Shown piece after piece: positions 1 to 6,012 of a stretch of DNA of 8,386 bases. Within the stretch, counting starts at the first letter, position 1; each line of letters starts with the position of its first letter. The stretch lies in contig JAKFVZ010000607.1 in assembly GCA_021732965.1 (NCBI GenBank), positions 1 through 8,386 on the forward strand, given 5' to 3'. A program made the position numbers and the translations under genes. Origin of the DNA: Reyranella sp. (GTDB lineage: Bacteria > Pseudomonadota > Alphaproteobacteria > Reyranellales > Reyranellaceae). The notes beneath the pieces were generated by a model that worked only from the letters and a program-made list of their open reading frames with translations, ran no database searches and had not been told where the DNA came from.

Positions 1-94
1 GCGCCTCATCCGGCCCGATGGGTACGTGGGATTCACCGGAGGACCGCAGGATACGGCGCGCGCGGAAGCCTATCTGGCGGCGCTGGAGGCCTGA
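1..94 (+). CDS. C-terminal end of an FAD-dependent aromatic monooxygenase-like protein (partial)
   Basis: Only the last 30 codons are inside the window, read in frame from base 2 to the TGA at 92-94. The peptide begins RLIRPDGYVGF and ends AYLAALEA. The 'L(I/V)RPDG(Y/H)V' stretch is the typical last strand of the thioredoxin-like C-terminal domain of PheA/TfdB/MhpA-type flavoprotein hydroxylases, which add oxygen to phenols or other ring compounds using NAD(P)H. It is usually followed, as here, by a short helical tail. The gene converges on the TetR regulator with 12 bp between stop codons. The family call rests on this one short motif, so the exact substrate cannot be given and another protein with a similar C-terminus is possible. 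Confidence 0.6.
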   Translation, partial: RLIRPDGYVGFTGGPQDTARAEAYLAALEA

Positions 95-106
95 GCCGCC
101 GCGTCT

Positions 107-754
107 TCAGGAGATCGACGGCAACATCCTGTCGATGGCCGACGCCCAGACATCGAGAGCGGAGTCCCAAGGCAAGCCGAAGTCGTCCCTCAGGGCTCCC
201 CAGCTCTCGAAACTGGTGAGGGTCGCCAGGGCGAGGACAAGGGTCTCCCGCGCCTTGGGATCGAGGGCGCTGAGTTCGGGCCGGTACATCAGCTCAAGCC
301 GCTCGACGTTGGCCCGCCGCACGGCCAGCACGCGCGCCCGGATATCGGGCAACTGCTCTTCCACCGGCTTGGCCGTGAGAATCCGCCACAACGGAAGCCA
401 CTTCTCGCAGGCCTGGGCGCGCGTATGCACATGCGAACGAATGCGCGCGGCCCGATCGCCGCCGACATCCCGGGGCTCGGCCTCGGCCTGCCCCAGCGCA
501 ATGGCATAATCGGCGGTGGCGAGGCTGAGAGCCTCCAGGTCGGTGAAACGCTCGAAAATCGAGCGAACCGAATAGCCTGCCCGCGCCGCGATTTCCGCTG
601 CAGTCGGCATGCGAGCATGCTCCTGCAGAAGCATCAGATAGGCCTCGATGATCAGATGGCGCGTGCGCTCGCTGCGCAGGCGCCTTCCATCGAAACGGAT
701 CGGCTCGGACACCGAGGCGGCTGGATCCGACGGGCCAGCCTCATGCGAGGTCAC
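107..754 (-). CDS. TetR/AcrR-family transcriptional regulator
   Basis: This is a dimeric DNA-binding repressor of the TetR class, 215 aa from the GTG at 754. A disordered N-terminal arm (residues 1-25) leads into the DNA-binding domain: helix 1 at about 30-44 (RTRHLIIEAYLMLLQ) and the helix-turn-helix at about 51-70 (TAAEIAARAGYSVRSIFERF). The rest is the helical ligand/dimer domain, whose ligand cannot be predicted. The frame stays open to a GTG at 838, but codons between 838 and 754 include several AT-ending ones unlike the rest, and 838 has no ribosome site. The GTG at 754 has GGGAG nine bases upstream and gives a usual TetR length. A palindrome just upstream suggests autoregulation. The convergent monooxygenase-like gene or the divergent small gene are possible targets (inference). 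Confidence 0.9.
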   Translation of the reverse strand: MTSHEAGPSDPAASVSEPIRFDGRRLRSERTRHLIIEAYLMLLQEHARMPTAAEIAARAGYSVRSIFERFTDLEALSLATADYAIALGQAEAEPRDVGGDRAARIRSHVHTRAQACEKWLPLWRILTAKPVEEQLPDIRARVLAVRRANVERLELMYRPELSALDPKARETLVLALATLTSFESWGALRDDFGLPWDSALDVWASAIDRMLPSIS

Positions 755-763
755 TGGTTGGCG

Positions 764-768
764 CTCCC
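764..768 (-). promoter_or_regulatory. Ribosome binding site that decides the TetR start
   Basis: On the minus strand GGGAG lies nine bases before the GTG at 752-754. The upstream GTG at 838 has no comparable purine-rich stretch, and the GTG at 814 has AAGGAGG almost touching it, which is too close. This favours the 215-residue protein. Confidence 0.5.
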
Positions 769-785
769 ACGAAAATAACCGGTCA

Positions 786-814
786 GCAATAAGCCTGCCG
801 TCCGGCAGCGTCAC
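786..814 (-). promoter_or_regulatory. Candidate TetR promoter with 14-bp palindromic operator (795-808)
   Basis: The perfect inverted repeat CTGCCG-TC-CGGCAG lies at 795-808. On the minus strand it fills the 17-bp spacer between a weak -35-like GTGACG (809-814) and a weak -10-like TATTGC (786-791), which would start transcription about 25 bases before the proposed TetR GTG. A regulator bound there would block its own promoter, the common TetR arrangement. The palindrome is directly visible. The promoter boxes match the sigma-70 consensus at only four and three of six positions, so the promoter is tentative. Confidence 0.4.
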
Positions 815-867
815 CCCCTCCTTTCGCATCTCTGGCACTAGAGCAGGGTCGCTGGCAGATTTGGGCC

Positions 868-1239
868 ATGCCGGTTCACTGGACCATAGATTCGAAGCAT
901 CAGCTCATGACCGTTGTCGCCGAGGGCGACGTCACGCGGCCCGAGTTCGAGGCCTATCTGGACGTGATCGACAACGCCGAACTGTATGCCTATCGCAAGC
1001 TGTTCGACGGAAGCAGCGCCGATACCAGGATGGGGGCCGACAACATTCTGGCGGTGGGGGTGCGCATGAGGTCAGCGCATAACATTCGCCCCGTCGGTCC
1101 GCTGGCCGTCGTCCTATCCGAGGACAAGATCGACATGGTCGCGCGCATCCTCGGCATGCTGGCGGCCGCGAACCGCCCGATGCGCGTCTTCCAGCAAGCG
1201 GGCCCGGCACGGGACTGGATCCTGAAACAGTCCGTCTAG
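868..1239 (+). CDS. Conserved hypothetical protein, SpoIIAA/STAS-like fold
   Basis: A 123-aa soluble protein with no signal peptide or membrane segment. It begins MPVHWTIDSKHQLMTVVAEGDV, continues with a helix (EFEAYLDVI) and the phrase YRKLFDGSSAD at about 42-52, and ends in a helix with AANRPMRVFQQ and ARDWIL. The order strand, 'V.A.G.V', helix, 'kLFDgs', helix, 'PVGPLAVV', helix is that of small SpoIIAA/STAS-like proteins frequent in alphaproteobacteria; this is recognised by pattern only. The function of these proteins is not established. No typical phosphorylatable serine context is evident. It diverges from the TetR gene across 113 bp and may share its operator. No strong Shine-Dalgarno precedes the ATG, and the conserved-looking N-terminus supports this start. 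Confidence 0.8.
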   Translation: MPVHWTIDSKHQLMTVVAEGDVTRPEFEAYLDVIDNAELYAYRKLFDGSSADTRMGADNILAVGVRMRSAHNIRPVGPLAVVLSEDKIDMVARILGMLAAANRPMRVFQQAGPARDWILKQSV

Positions 1240-1322
1240 CGACCGCGTGACGAGACAATGCGCCGTGTTGCGACGGCCGTGCCCGGCTTGTAGAGCGCTC
1301 GCTTGCAGGAGCCGAGGCGCAG

Positions 1323-1643
1323 ATGGCCGACACCGACGACGACTATGTCTACGACGAAGCTAGCGGCGAATGGATGCCTGCCGCGGAAGCAGCCGCGAAG
1401 AAGGCAGCGGCCGAGGAAGCTGTGCGAGGCGTCGAGGTGCGCGATTCGGTCGGCAACCTGCTGGCCGACGGCGACAGCGTCATCCTGGTCAAGGATCTCA
1501 AGGTGAAGGGCGCCAACCAGACGCTGCAACGCGGCACGGTCATCAAGACCATCCGCCTCACCGGCGACGCCCAGGAGATCGACTGCCGCCACGACACCAT
1601 CAAGGGCCTGGTCCTGCGCGCCGAGTTCGTCCGCAAGCGCTGA
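1323..1643 (+). CDS. PhnA/YjdM-family protein lacking the zinc ribbon
   Basis: A 106-aa protein. Residues 37-106 (VEVRDSVGNLLADGDSV... to EFVRKR) match the C-terminal SH3-like PhnA domain of E. coli YjdM: 'GNLLADGDSV', 'KDLKVKG', 'G..IK.IRL', 'IDC', 'EFV+K' in order. Family members normally start with a four-cysteine zinc ribbon. Here residues 1-36 are an acidic start (MADTDDDYVYDEASGEW) and an Ala/Lys/Glu-rich helix, and the only cysteine is C88. The family is named for alkylphosphonate use because the E. coli gene was once linked to phn genes, but a phosphonate role is not shown and no phn genes occur here. The start has GAGG five bases upstream. It lies 83 bp after the STAS-like gene and might share its transcript. 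Confidence 0.88.
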   Translation: MADTDDDYVYDEASGEWMPAAEAAAKKAAAEEAVRGVEVRDSVGNLLADGDSVILVKDLKVKGANQTLQRGTVIKTIRLTGDAQEIDCRHDTIKGLVLRAEFVRKR

Positions 1644-1644
1644 G

Positions 1645-1670
1645 CCGGCCGGGTAGCCCCGTCCCGCCGG
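1645..1670. terminator. GC-rich hairpin between convergent genes, possible terminator
   Basis: CCGGC, a bulged C and GGG (1645-1653) can pair with CCC and GCCGG (1663-1670), leaving a nine-base loop. It starts immediately after the PhnA-like stop codon and ends next to the stop of the opposing 59-codon gene, so it could serve both transcripts. No T-run follows on either strand, so it is not a classical intrinsic terminator. Confidence 0.35.
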
Positions 1671-1850
1671 TCAGGGCATCGTCCCGGGCGGGCGGCGTTC
1701 GCCGGGACGCACGCGGCGATCCTCGTCTTCGGGCTCGACGGTGCGGCTGGTGTCGTGATCGCGCGGGCGCACCGTCTCACCGGTGCCGGTGTCACGCTCG
1801 ATATCGCCGGTGGATCGGTCCCGGGGCCTGGGATCTGGATCGGCAGCCAT
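1671..1850 (-). CDS. Small disordered hypothetical protein (59 aa)
   Basis: On the minus strand an ATG at 1848-1850 opens 59 codons ending in TGA at 1671-1673. The protein starts MAADPDPRPRDRSTGDIER and ends ERRPPGTMP. It is almost entirely charged residues, Pro, Gly and Thr, with no cysteine, no hydrophobic core and no membrane segment, so it is predicted to be intrinsically disordered. Reality is supported by GAGGAG six bases before the start and by its placement, exactly filling the space between the PhnA-like gene and the SET gene. I recognise no family. Similar tiny Arg/Asp/Pro-rich proteins are common unnamed products in GC-rich alphaproteobacteria (general knowledge). The ribosome site is inside a hairpin. 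It could be a chance frame, as GC-rich DNA gives many. Confidence 0.6.
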   Translation of the reverse strand: MAADPDPRPRDRSTGDIERDTGTGETVRPRDHDTSRTVEPEDEDRRVRPGERRPPGTMP

Positions 1851-1856
1851 GGGGTT

Positions 1857-1877
1857 CTCCTCGTTGCTGAACGAGGA
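1857..1877 (-). promoter_or_regulatory. Hairpin enclosing the ribosome binding site of the 59-aa gene
   Basis: Read on the minus strand, TCCTCGTT, a CAGC loop and AACGAGGA form a perfect 8-bp stem (1858-1877). The Shine-Dalgarno GAGGAG occupies 1857-1862, so five of its six bases are paired in the stem, and the ATG follows six bases later. Folded, the site would be closed to ribosomes, as in RNA thermometers or leaders opened by a protein or small RNA. There is no T-run, which argues against a terminator. The pairing is seen; the regulatory role is inferred. Confidence 0.5.
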
Positions 1878-1930
1878 TGCGAACGGCCCGGCAGTAACTT
1901 CGGTTGCCGCCGGATCGATCAGGCAAATGC

Positions 1931-2368
1931 CTACTTGCGGCGACGCTTCGTGCGCGACGTCGCCGGCACGACCTCGTCGCGATGGAGATTGTCGTGACGC
2001 TCATCCATGAGACGGTAGTCCATGACGAGCTCCTCGCCGGCCTTGATGTCGCGCAGCGCGTAATAGGTCACGTCGCCATCGTCGGAGCCGATGTTGGGAT
2101 CGGCGGAGTGGTTCATGTACCAGCCGGTCGAGATCCGCAGGAAGTCGAGCGGCGCCCAGTAGCCGCCGCCGCTGCGGATACCGAAGCGCTTGATGAGCTG
2201 GACCTGCGGCGAGGCATGCGCCCTGGCCAGCGGGATGAAGCGGCTGTCCTTGCCGTCCCACACCCGGACCAGCTCGCCCTTCTTGATATTGATGTCGGCG
2301 AAGCAGCCGAGGCCATGGATGGAAGAGGCGCCGAGATGGACGAACGCCTTGCTGACTTTGCGCTTCAT
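1931..2368 (-). CDS. Small SET-domain protein (putative protein-lysine methyltransferase)
   Basis: A 145-aa protein, essentially one SET domain, the fold that moves a methyl group from S-adenosylmethionine to lysine side chains. Motifs are in order: GLG at 19-21 (SAM loop), the GYW region at 69-71, NHSADPN at 86-92 (the N-H-S-x-x-P-N hallmark), GEEL at 111-114 and the catalytic-type DY at 117-118. There is no Cys-rich pre- or post-SET zinc region, as is usual for short bacterial members. The tail (RTKRRRK) is very basic and might contact nucleic acid. The start at 2368 has GGGAG ten bases upstream and leaves 32 bp after the lyase-family gene stop, suggesting one operon. The frame is open further upstream, but that part runs antiframe through the lyase gene. 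The substrate is unknown. Confidence 0.88.
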   Translation of the reverse strand: MKRKVSKAFVHLGASSIHGLGCFADINIKKGELVRVWDGKDSRFIPLARAHASPQVQLIKRFGIRSGGGYWAPLDFLRISTGWYMNHSADPNIGSDDGDVTYYALRDIKAGEELVMDYRLMDERHDNLHRDEVVPATSRTKRRRK

Positions 2369-2400
2369 GGACTTTCTGCTCCCGAGGACTTGGACGAACG

Positions 2401-3267
2401 TCAGGCCTTCACGATGAAAGGCTTGGCCGCGGTGTCGTAGTCGGCATAGCCCAGCGTCGCCCGCAGGTCGGCCGGCGAGAGCGCGGCCTTGCTCTCGGCC
2501 TCGCCGGCCTTGAGTGCGGCGAGGCCCGCCTTCATGCCGGCGGCGGCGGGCGACAGCATGCCGGTCGGATAGGTGCCGATCTTGAAGCCGAGCTTGAGCG
2601 CTTCGGTCTGCGAGGGCGTGGCGCGCGGTGCGCCGGGCGACAGCACGGCGAAGGACGGACGGCCCTTGGCAGCGGCAACGCCGCGCCGGATCTCCTCGTC
2701 GTCGGCGGGCGAGTCGAGGAACAGGATGTCGGCCCCCTCCTCGACATACATCTCGATGCGGGCCACGGCCTCGTCGATGCCCTGCGTCGGGCGGCAATCG
2801 GTGCGCGCGAGCACAAGGATACCCGACTCCTTCGCAGCCTCGACGGCGGCGCGGATCTTCATGCGCGCTTCCTCGCGCGGCAGGCAGGGCTTGCCGGCGG
2901 CGGTGAGCGCGCGCGGCGTGATCTTGTCCTCGATCAGCACGGCGGCGGCGCCGGCGCGGCCATAGGCGCTCACGGTGCGCTGCACGTTCATCGCATTGCC
3001 GTAGCCGTGGTCGCCGTCCGCCAGCACCAGCAGGTCGGGCGCCGCGCCGTGCACCATGTTGAAGGAATCGAACATCTCGCCGAACGAGACGAGATCGAGA
3101 TCCGGGCCGCCGAGACGGCTGGCGGCGACGCACGAACCCGACAGGAACGCCGTCTTGAAGCCCTCGCCATAGGTCAGCTTGGCGGTCAGGCCGTCCCACA
3201 CTGCCGGCATGACGACGAGGCCGGGTTCGGCCAGCAGGGCGCGCAGACGTTGGGGGGCACTGGTCAC
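2401..3267 (-). CDS. Isocitrate lyase/PEP mutase superfamily enzyme, oxaloacetate decarboxylase-like
   Basis: A 288-aa protein with an (alpha/beta)8 superfamily pattern: an N-terminal MPAVWDGLTAKL, the metal-binding block DGDHGYGNAMNVQRTV at 84-99 (usually DAD or DTD; here DGD), IEDK at 112-115, EEARMKIRAAV at 132-142 and LARTD at 153-157. Members cut or rearrange C-C or P-C bonds of small keto- or dicarboxylic acids with Mg2+. The KKCGH/KRCGH catalytic loop of isocitrate and methylisocitrate lyases is absent, and the phrase HGYGNA.NV.RTV resembles the Pseudomonas oxaloacetate decarboxylase type, so decarboxylase or lyase of an unknown acid is likely. The GTG start at 3267 is fixed by GAGGAG seven bases upstream. 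The gene is cytosolic and leads the minus-strand operon with the SET gene. Confidence 0.88.
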   Translation of the reverse strand: MTSAPQRLRALLAEPGLVVMPAVWDGLTAKLTYGEGFKTAFLSGSCVAASRLGGPDLDLVSFGEMFDSFNMVHGAAPDLLVLADGDHGYGNAMNVQRTVSAYGRAGAAAVLIEDKITPRALTAAGKPCLPREEARMKIRAAVEAAKESGILVLARTDCRPTQGIDEAVARIEMYVEEGADILFLDSPADDEEIRRGVAAAKGRPSFAVLSPGAPRATPSQTEALKLGFKIGTYPTGMLSPAAAGMKAGLAALKAGEAESKAALSPADLRATLGYADYDTAAKPFIVKA

Positions 3268-3303
3268 TTCGGATCTCCTCGGGTTTCTCGCAAAGGGCGG
3301 CGG

Positions 3304-3355
3304 ACGATAGCAGACCGCGCAAGCAGGTCGACATACCGAGTGCACGCGGTCTAGG
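3304..3355. promoter_or_regulatory. Candidate back-to-back promoters with 8-bp inverted repeat
   Basis: In the 160-bp divergent gap, a leftward promoter may use TCGACC (3326-3331) and TATCGT (3304-3309), and a rightward one TCGACA (3328-3333) and TCTAGG (3350-3355), both with 16-bp spacers. The two -35 boxes overlap over a GTCGAC palindrome. The perfect inverted repeat AGACCGCG (3312-3319) and CGCGGTCT (3345-3352) flanks this core with 33 bp centre to centre, about three helical turns, as expected for a shared operator. The repeat is seen; the promoter assignment is by consensus match only. Confidence 0.3.
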
Positions 3356-3427
3356 CTTTCAGCCGCACTGCAATCCCATGGAGATCCAACGAGCATCAAC
3401 AGCAAGCGTCATCGGGAGGAAACGAAA

Positions 3428-5017
3428 ATGAAAGTCGACAAGACGCGTTTAGTTTCGATCTGCATCGCCGCAGGACTGATCGGGTGGACCAGCGCCGGAT
3501 GGGCCCAGAAGAGCGGCGGCACGCTGCGCATCCAGCACATGGACACGCCGCCCAGCGCCTCCATTCATGAGGAAGCGACCGTCTCGGTCGCCGTCCCCTT
3601 CATGTCGATCTACAACAACCTCGTCGTCTTCGACCAGAACGCGCCGAAGAACAGCCTCGACACCATCGTGCCCGATCTCGCGACGAGCTGGGAGACGAAG
3701 GACGATGGCCGCAAGCTGGTCTTCAGGACCCGCGACGGCGTGAAGTGGCACGACGGGCAGCCCTTCTCGGCCGCCGACGTCGCCTGCACCTTCGATCTTA
3801 TCCTCTCGCCGGATAAGCTGCGCCGCAATCCACGCAGCGCCTGGTACGGCAATGTCGAGAAGGTGACGGCGGACAGCCCGTCGGAAGTCACCTTCCACCT
3901 CAAGCGGCCGCAGCCCTCGCTGCTCGCCCTGCTCGCCTCCGGCTACACGCCGATCTATCCCTGCCACGTCCCGGCCGCCGACATGCGGCGCAAACCGGTC
4001 GGCACCGGCCCCTTCAAGCTGGCCGAATTCCGGATGAACGAGGGCATCAAGCTGGTGAAGAACCAGGACTACTGGAAGCCGGGGCGCCCCTATCTCGACG
4101 CCATCGAGTTTTCGATCATCCCCGACCGCTCGACGCGCATGCTGTCGTTCGTCGCCGGCAAGTTCGACATGACCTTCCCGTCAGACGTCACCGTGCCGTT
4201 GCTGAAGAACATCAAGCGCGACGCGCCGCAGGCGCAGTGCACCATGCGCGAGAGCGGCGTCAGCACCAACCTGATCGTCAACCGCGAGGTCGCGCCGTTC
4301 GACAATCCGAAGGTTCGCCGTGCCATGGCGCTGACCCTCGACCGGGACGCCTTCATCAGGATCCTGAGCGAAGGCGAAGGCAAGATGGGCGGTGCCCTCC
4401 TTCCCCCACCCGAGGGAGTCTGGGGTCTACCGGAGGAGAAGCTGAAGGGGCTGATCGGTTATGGTGACGTGGAAAAGTCCCGCGAAGAGGCGCGCGCCCT
4501 GATGAAGGAGGCGGGCTATGGTCCCGACAAGCGCCTCAAGCTCAAGGTCAGCACGCGCAACATCGCCACCTTCAAGGACCCGGCGGTGATCCTCATCGAC
4601 CAGCTCAAGCAGATCTGGATCGACGCCGAACTCGAGATCATCGACACCAGCGTCTACTACAACCGCGTCTTCAAGAAGGACTACGTCGTCGCACTCAACC
4701 TCACCGGCAGCGCGGTCGACGATCCGGACGTGACCCTGTTCGAGGGCTATGCCTGCGGCTCGCTGCGCAACTACAACAACTACTGCAACCCGGAGATGAC
4801 CAAGCTCTTCGAGGCGCAGTCGCGCGAGACCGACCGCAGGAAGCGGCAGGAAATGGTCTGGGAGATCGACCGCAAGCTCCAGGAGGACGTGGCCCGGCCG
4901 ATCATCAGCCACGGCCGCGTCGCCGGATGCTGGCAGCCGCAGGTCAAGAACGTCACGCTGCACATCAACAGCATCTACAACAACTGGCGCTTCGAGGACG
5001 TCTGGCTGGATCGGTAG
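3428..5017 (+). CDS. ABC transporter substrate-binding protein, family 5 (peptide/nickel/opine type)
   Basis: A 529-aa periplasmic binding protein that would deliver a solute, often a peptide or peptide-like compound, to a Dpp/Opp-type importer. The signal peptide is residues 1-26: a positive start (MKVDKTR), hydrophobic core, and probable cleavage after GWA, before Gln27. There is no lipobox cysteine. The mature part has the SBP_bac_5 pattern: 'LAtSWE..DDGRKLVFRTRDGVKWHDGQPFSAADVACTF' across about 75-118, the family signature GTGPFKL at 192-198, and a YWKPGRPYLD segment. GGGAGG eight bases before the ATG fixes the start. It diverges from the lyase operon and converges on the MDR gene with 6 bp between stops. 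No permease or ATPase gene adjoins it, so it must use a transporter encoded elsewhere or lie outside its usual operon. Confidence 0.94.
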   Translation: MKVDKTRLVSICIAAGLIGWTSAGWAQKSGGTLRIQHMDTPPSASIHEEATVSVAVPFMSIYNNLVVFDQNAPKNSLDTIVPDLATSWETKDDGRKLVFRTRDGVKWHDGQPFSAADVACTFDLILSPDKLRRNPRSAWYGNVEKVTADSPSEVTFHLKRPQPSLLALLASGYTPIYPCHVPAADMRRKPVGTGPFKLAEFRMNEGIKLVKNQDYWKPGRPYLDAIEFSIIPDRSTRMLSFVAGKFDMTFPSDVTVPLLKNIKRDAPQAQCTMRESGVSTNLIVNREVAPFDNPKVRRAMALTLDRDAFIRILSEGEGKMGGALLPPPEGVWGLPEEKLKGLIGYGDVEKSREEARALMKEAGYGPDKRLKLKVSTRNIATFKDPAVILIDQLKQIWIDAELEIIDTSVYYNRVFKKDYVVALNLTGSAVDDPDVTLFEGYACGSLRNYNNYCNPEMTKLFEAQSRETDRRKRQEMVWEIDRKLQEDVARPIISHGRVAGCWQPQVKNVTLHINSIYNNWRFEDVWLDR

Positions 5018-5023
5018 TGCGCG

Positions 5024-6007
5024 TCAGCCGGCCGCCTTTAGCAAGAGCTTGCCGGCAACGCCCCGACCTTCGAGGCGGCGGTGCATCTCCGCCGCCTCGG
5101 CCAGGGGAAACACACCCTCGATCGGCACCTTGAGCCAGCCCTCGGACAGGGCCGACAGCACATGATCGATGCCGGCCTGCCACGCAGGCGACGTCTGGTC
5201 GATGTGGCCGAGATGCAGGCGCGTGAAGGTCTGCGAGCGCGGCAGGATGCGCTCGCGGATGTTCTTGAAGGGCTGGCCCTCGGCCTCGCCGATGCTGATG
5301 ATATGGCCCAGCATCTTCACCACGCCGAAGGTTCGGTCGAGCATGGTTGCGCCATAGGAATCGATCGCGAGATCGACGCCCTTGCCGTCGGTGAAGTCGA
5401 GCACTGCCCGTTCGAAATCCTCCTGCGATGTCACGACGACGCGCGAGGCGCCGAAGGCCAGCGCCCTGGCTTCCTTGCCCGGCGTGCCGGTCGTGCCGAT
5501 GACGCGCGCGCCGGCGCGCACCGCAAGCTGGGTGCACATCAGCCCGACACCGCCGCCGATCGCATTGACCAGCACCGTCTCCCCCGGACCGATGCCGCCA
5601 TAGATCGTCCACATCATGTGCCAGGCGGTGAGAGCCTGGATGGGAAAGGCCGCGCCGACATCGAGCGGGACCGCGGCGGGCAGCTTGATGAGCCCCTTGG
5701 CGGACGCGACGCATTTCTCGGCATAGGCGCCGCCCTTCTCCGGAAATGTCGCGACCCGATCGCCCACTTTGACGCCCGTCACGCCGGCACCCAGCGCCAC
5801 CACCGTTCCGGACACCTCGAAGCCCAGCACCATCGGATAGGTCATGGGGTGCGGATAGATGCCCATGCGGACCTGCGTGTCGGCCCAGTTGCAGCCGGCA
5901 TAGGCCACGTCGATCAGCACCTCGCCGGCACCGGGTAGGGGCTCGGGCAGGTCGGCGAGAACGAGCTGTTCGGGGCCTCCGGTGGCATGGATGACGACGG
6001 CTTTCAT
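5024..6007 (-). CDS. NADPH:quinone reductase-type MDR oxidoreductase
   Basis: A 327-aa cytosolic oxidoreductase of the zinc-independent medium-chain dehydrogenase/reductase group. It begins MKAVVIHATGGPEQL, has the GroES-like domain (residues about 1-120, with GEVLIDV, YPMVLGFEVSGTV and VGDRVA), then the Rossmann domain with the cofactor loop NAIGGGVG at 148-155, and ends GVAGKLLLK. The zinc-ligand pattern of alcohol dehydrogenases is absent, so reduction of quinones or enones with NADPH is the likely chemistry. The ATG at 6007 is chosen because GGGAGG lies five bases upstream; a GTG two codons earlier overlaps that site. It follows the response regulator gene by 67 bp on the same strand and may be read through from it. 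Confidence 0.92.
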   Translation of the reverse strand: MKAVVIHATGGPEQLVLADLPEPLPGAGEVLIDVAYAGCNWADTQVRMGIYPHPMTYPMVLGFEVSGTVVALGAGVTGVKVGDRVATFPEKGGAYAEKCVASAKGLIKLPAAVPLDVGAAFPIQALTAWHMMWTIYGGIGPGETVLVNAIGGGVGLMCTQLAVRAGARVIGTTGTPGKEARALAFGASRVVVTSQEDFERAVLDFTDGKGVDLAIDSYGATMLDRTFGVVKMLGHIISIGEAEGQPFKNIRERILPRSQTFTRLHLGHIDQTSPAWQAGIDHVLSALSEGWLKVPIEGVFPLAEAAEMHRRLEGRGVAGKLLLKAAG

Positions 6008-6012
6008 GAGCA

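Noticed and set aside
755..838. N-terminal extension of the TetR regulator from the GTG at 838
   Set aside because: The codons are AT-ending unlike the rest of the gene, no ribosome site precedes 838, and the stretch holds a palindrome and promoter-like boxes. The start at 754 fits better.
1260..1322. Sigma-70-like boxes TTGCGA and TGTAGA before the PhnA-like gene
   Set aside because: The spacer is only 15 bases and the matches are weak; the gene may be read from upstream.
1903..1926. TTGCC...GGCAA stem with GATCGATC after the SET gene as a terminator
   Set aside because: Only five base pairs around a long loop and no T-run; not convincing.
1931..3334. A single minus-strand frame of 467 codons covering both the SET gene and the region upstream
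   Set aside because: Only the last 145 codons (from 2368) carry the SET motifs. The upstream part is Arg-rich, low-sense translation antiframe to the clearly coding lyase-family gene, so a fusion protein is not supported.
3271..3387. GGATCTCC (3271-3278) and GGAGATCC (3380-3387) as a long-range inverted repeat
   Set aside because: The first copy is the ribosome binding site of the lyase-family gene read on the other strand. The two copies lie in separate transcripts, so an SD-like coincidence is the simpler explanation.
5081..5938. Plus-strand 285-codon open frame opposite the MDR oxidoreductase gene
   Set aside because: It is the mirror of a strongly conserved coding gene in GC-rich DNA; its His/Arg/Asp-rich translation shows no domain.
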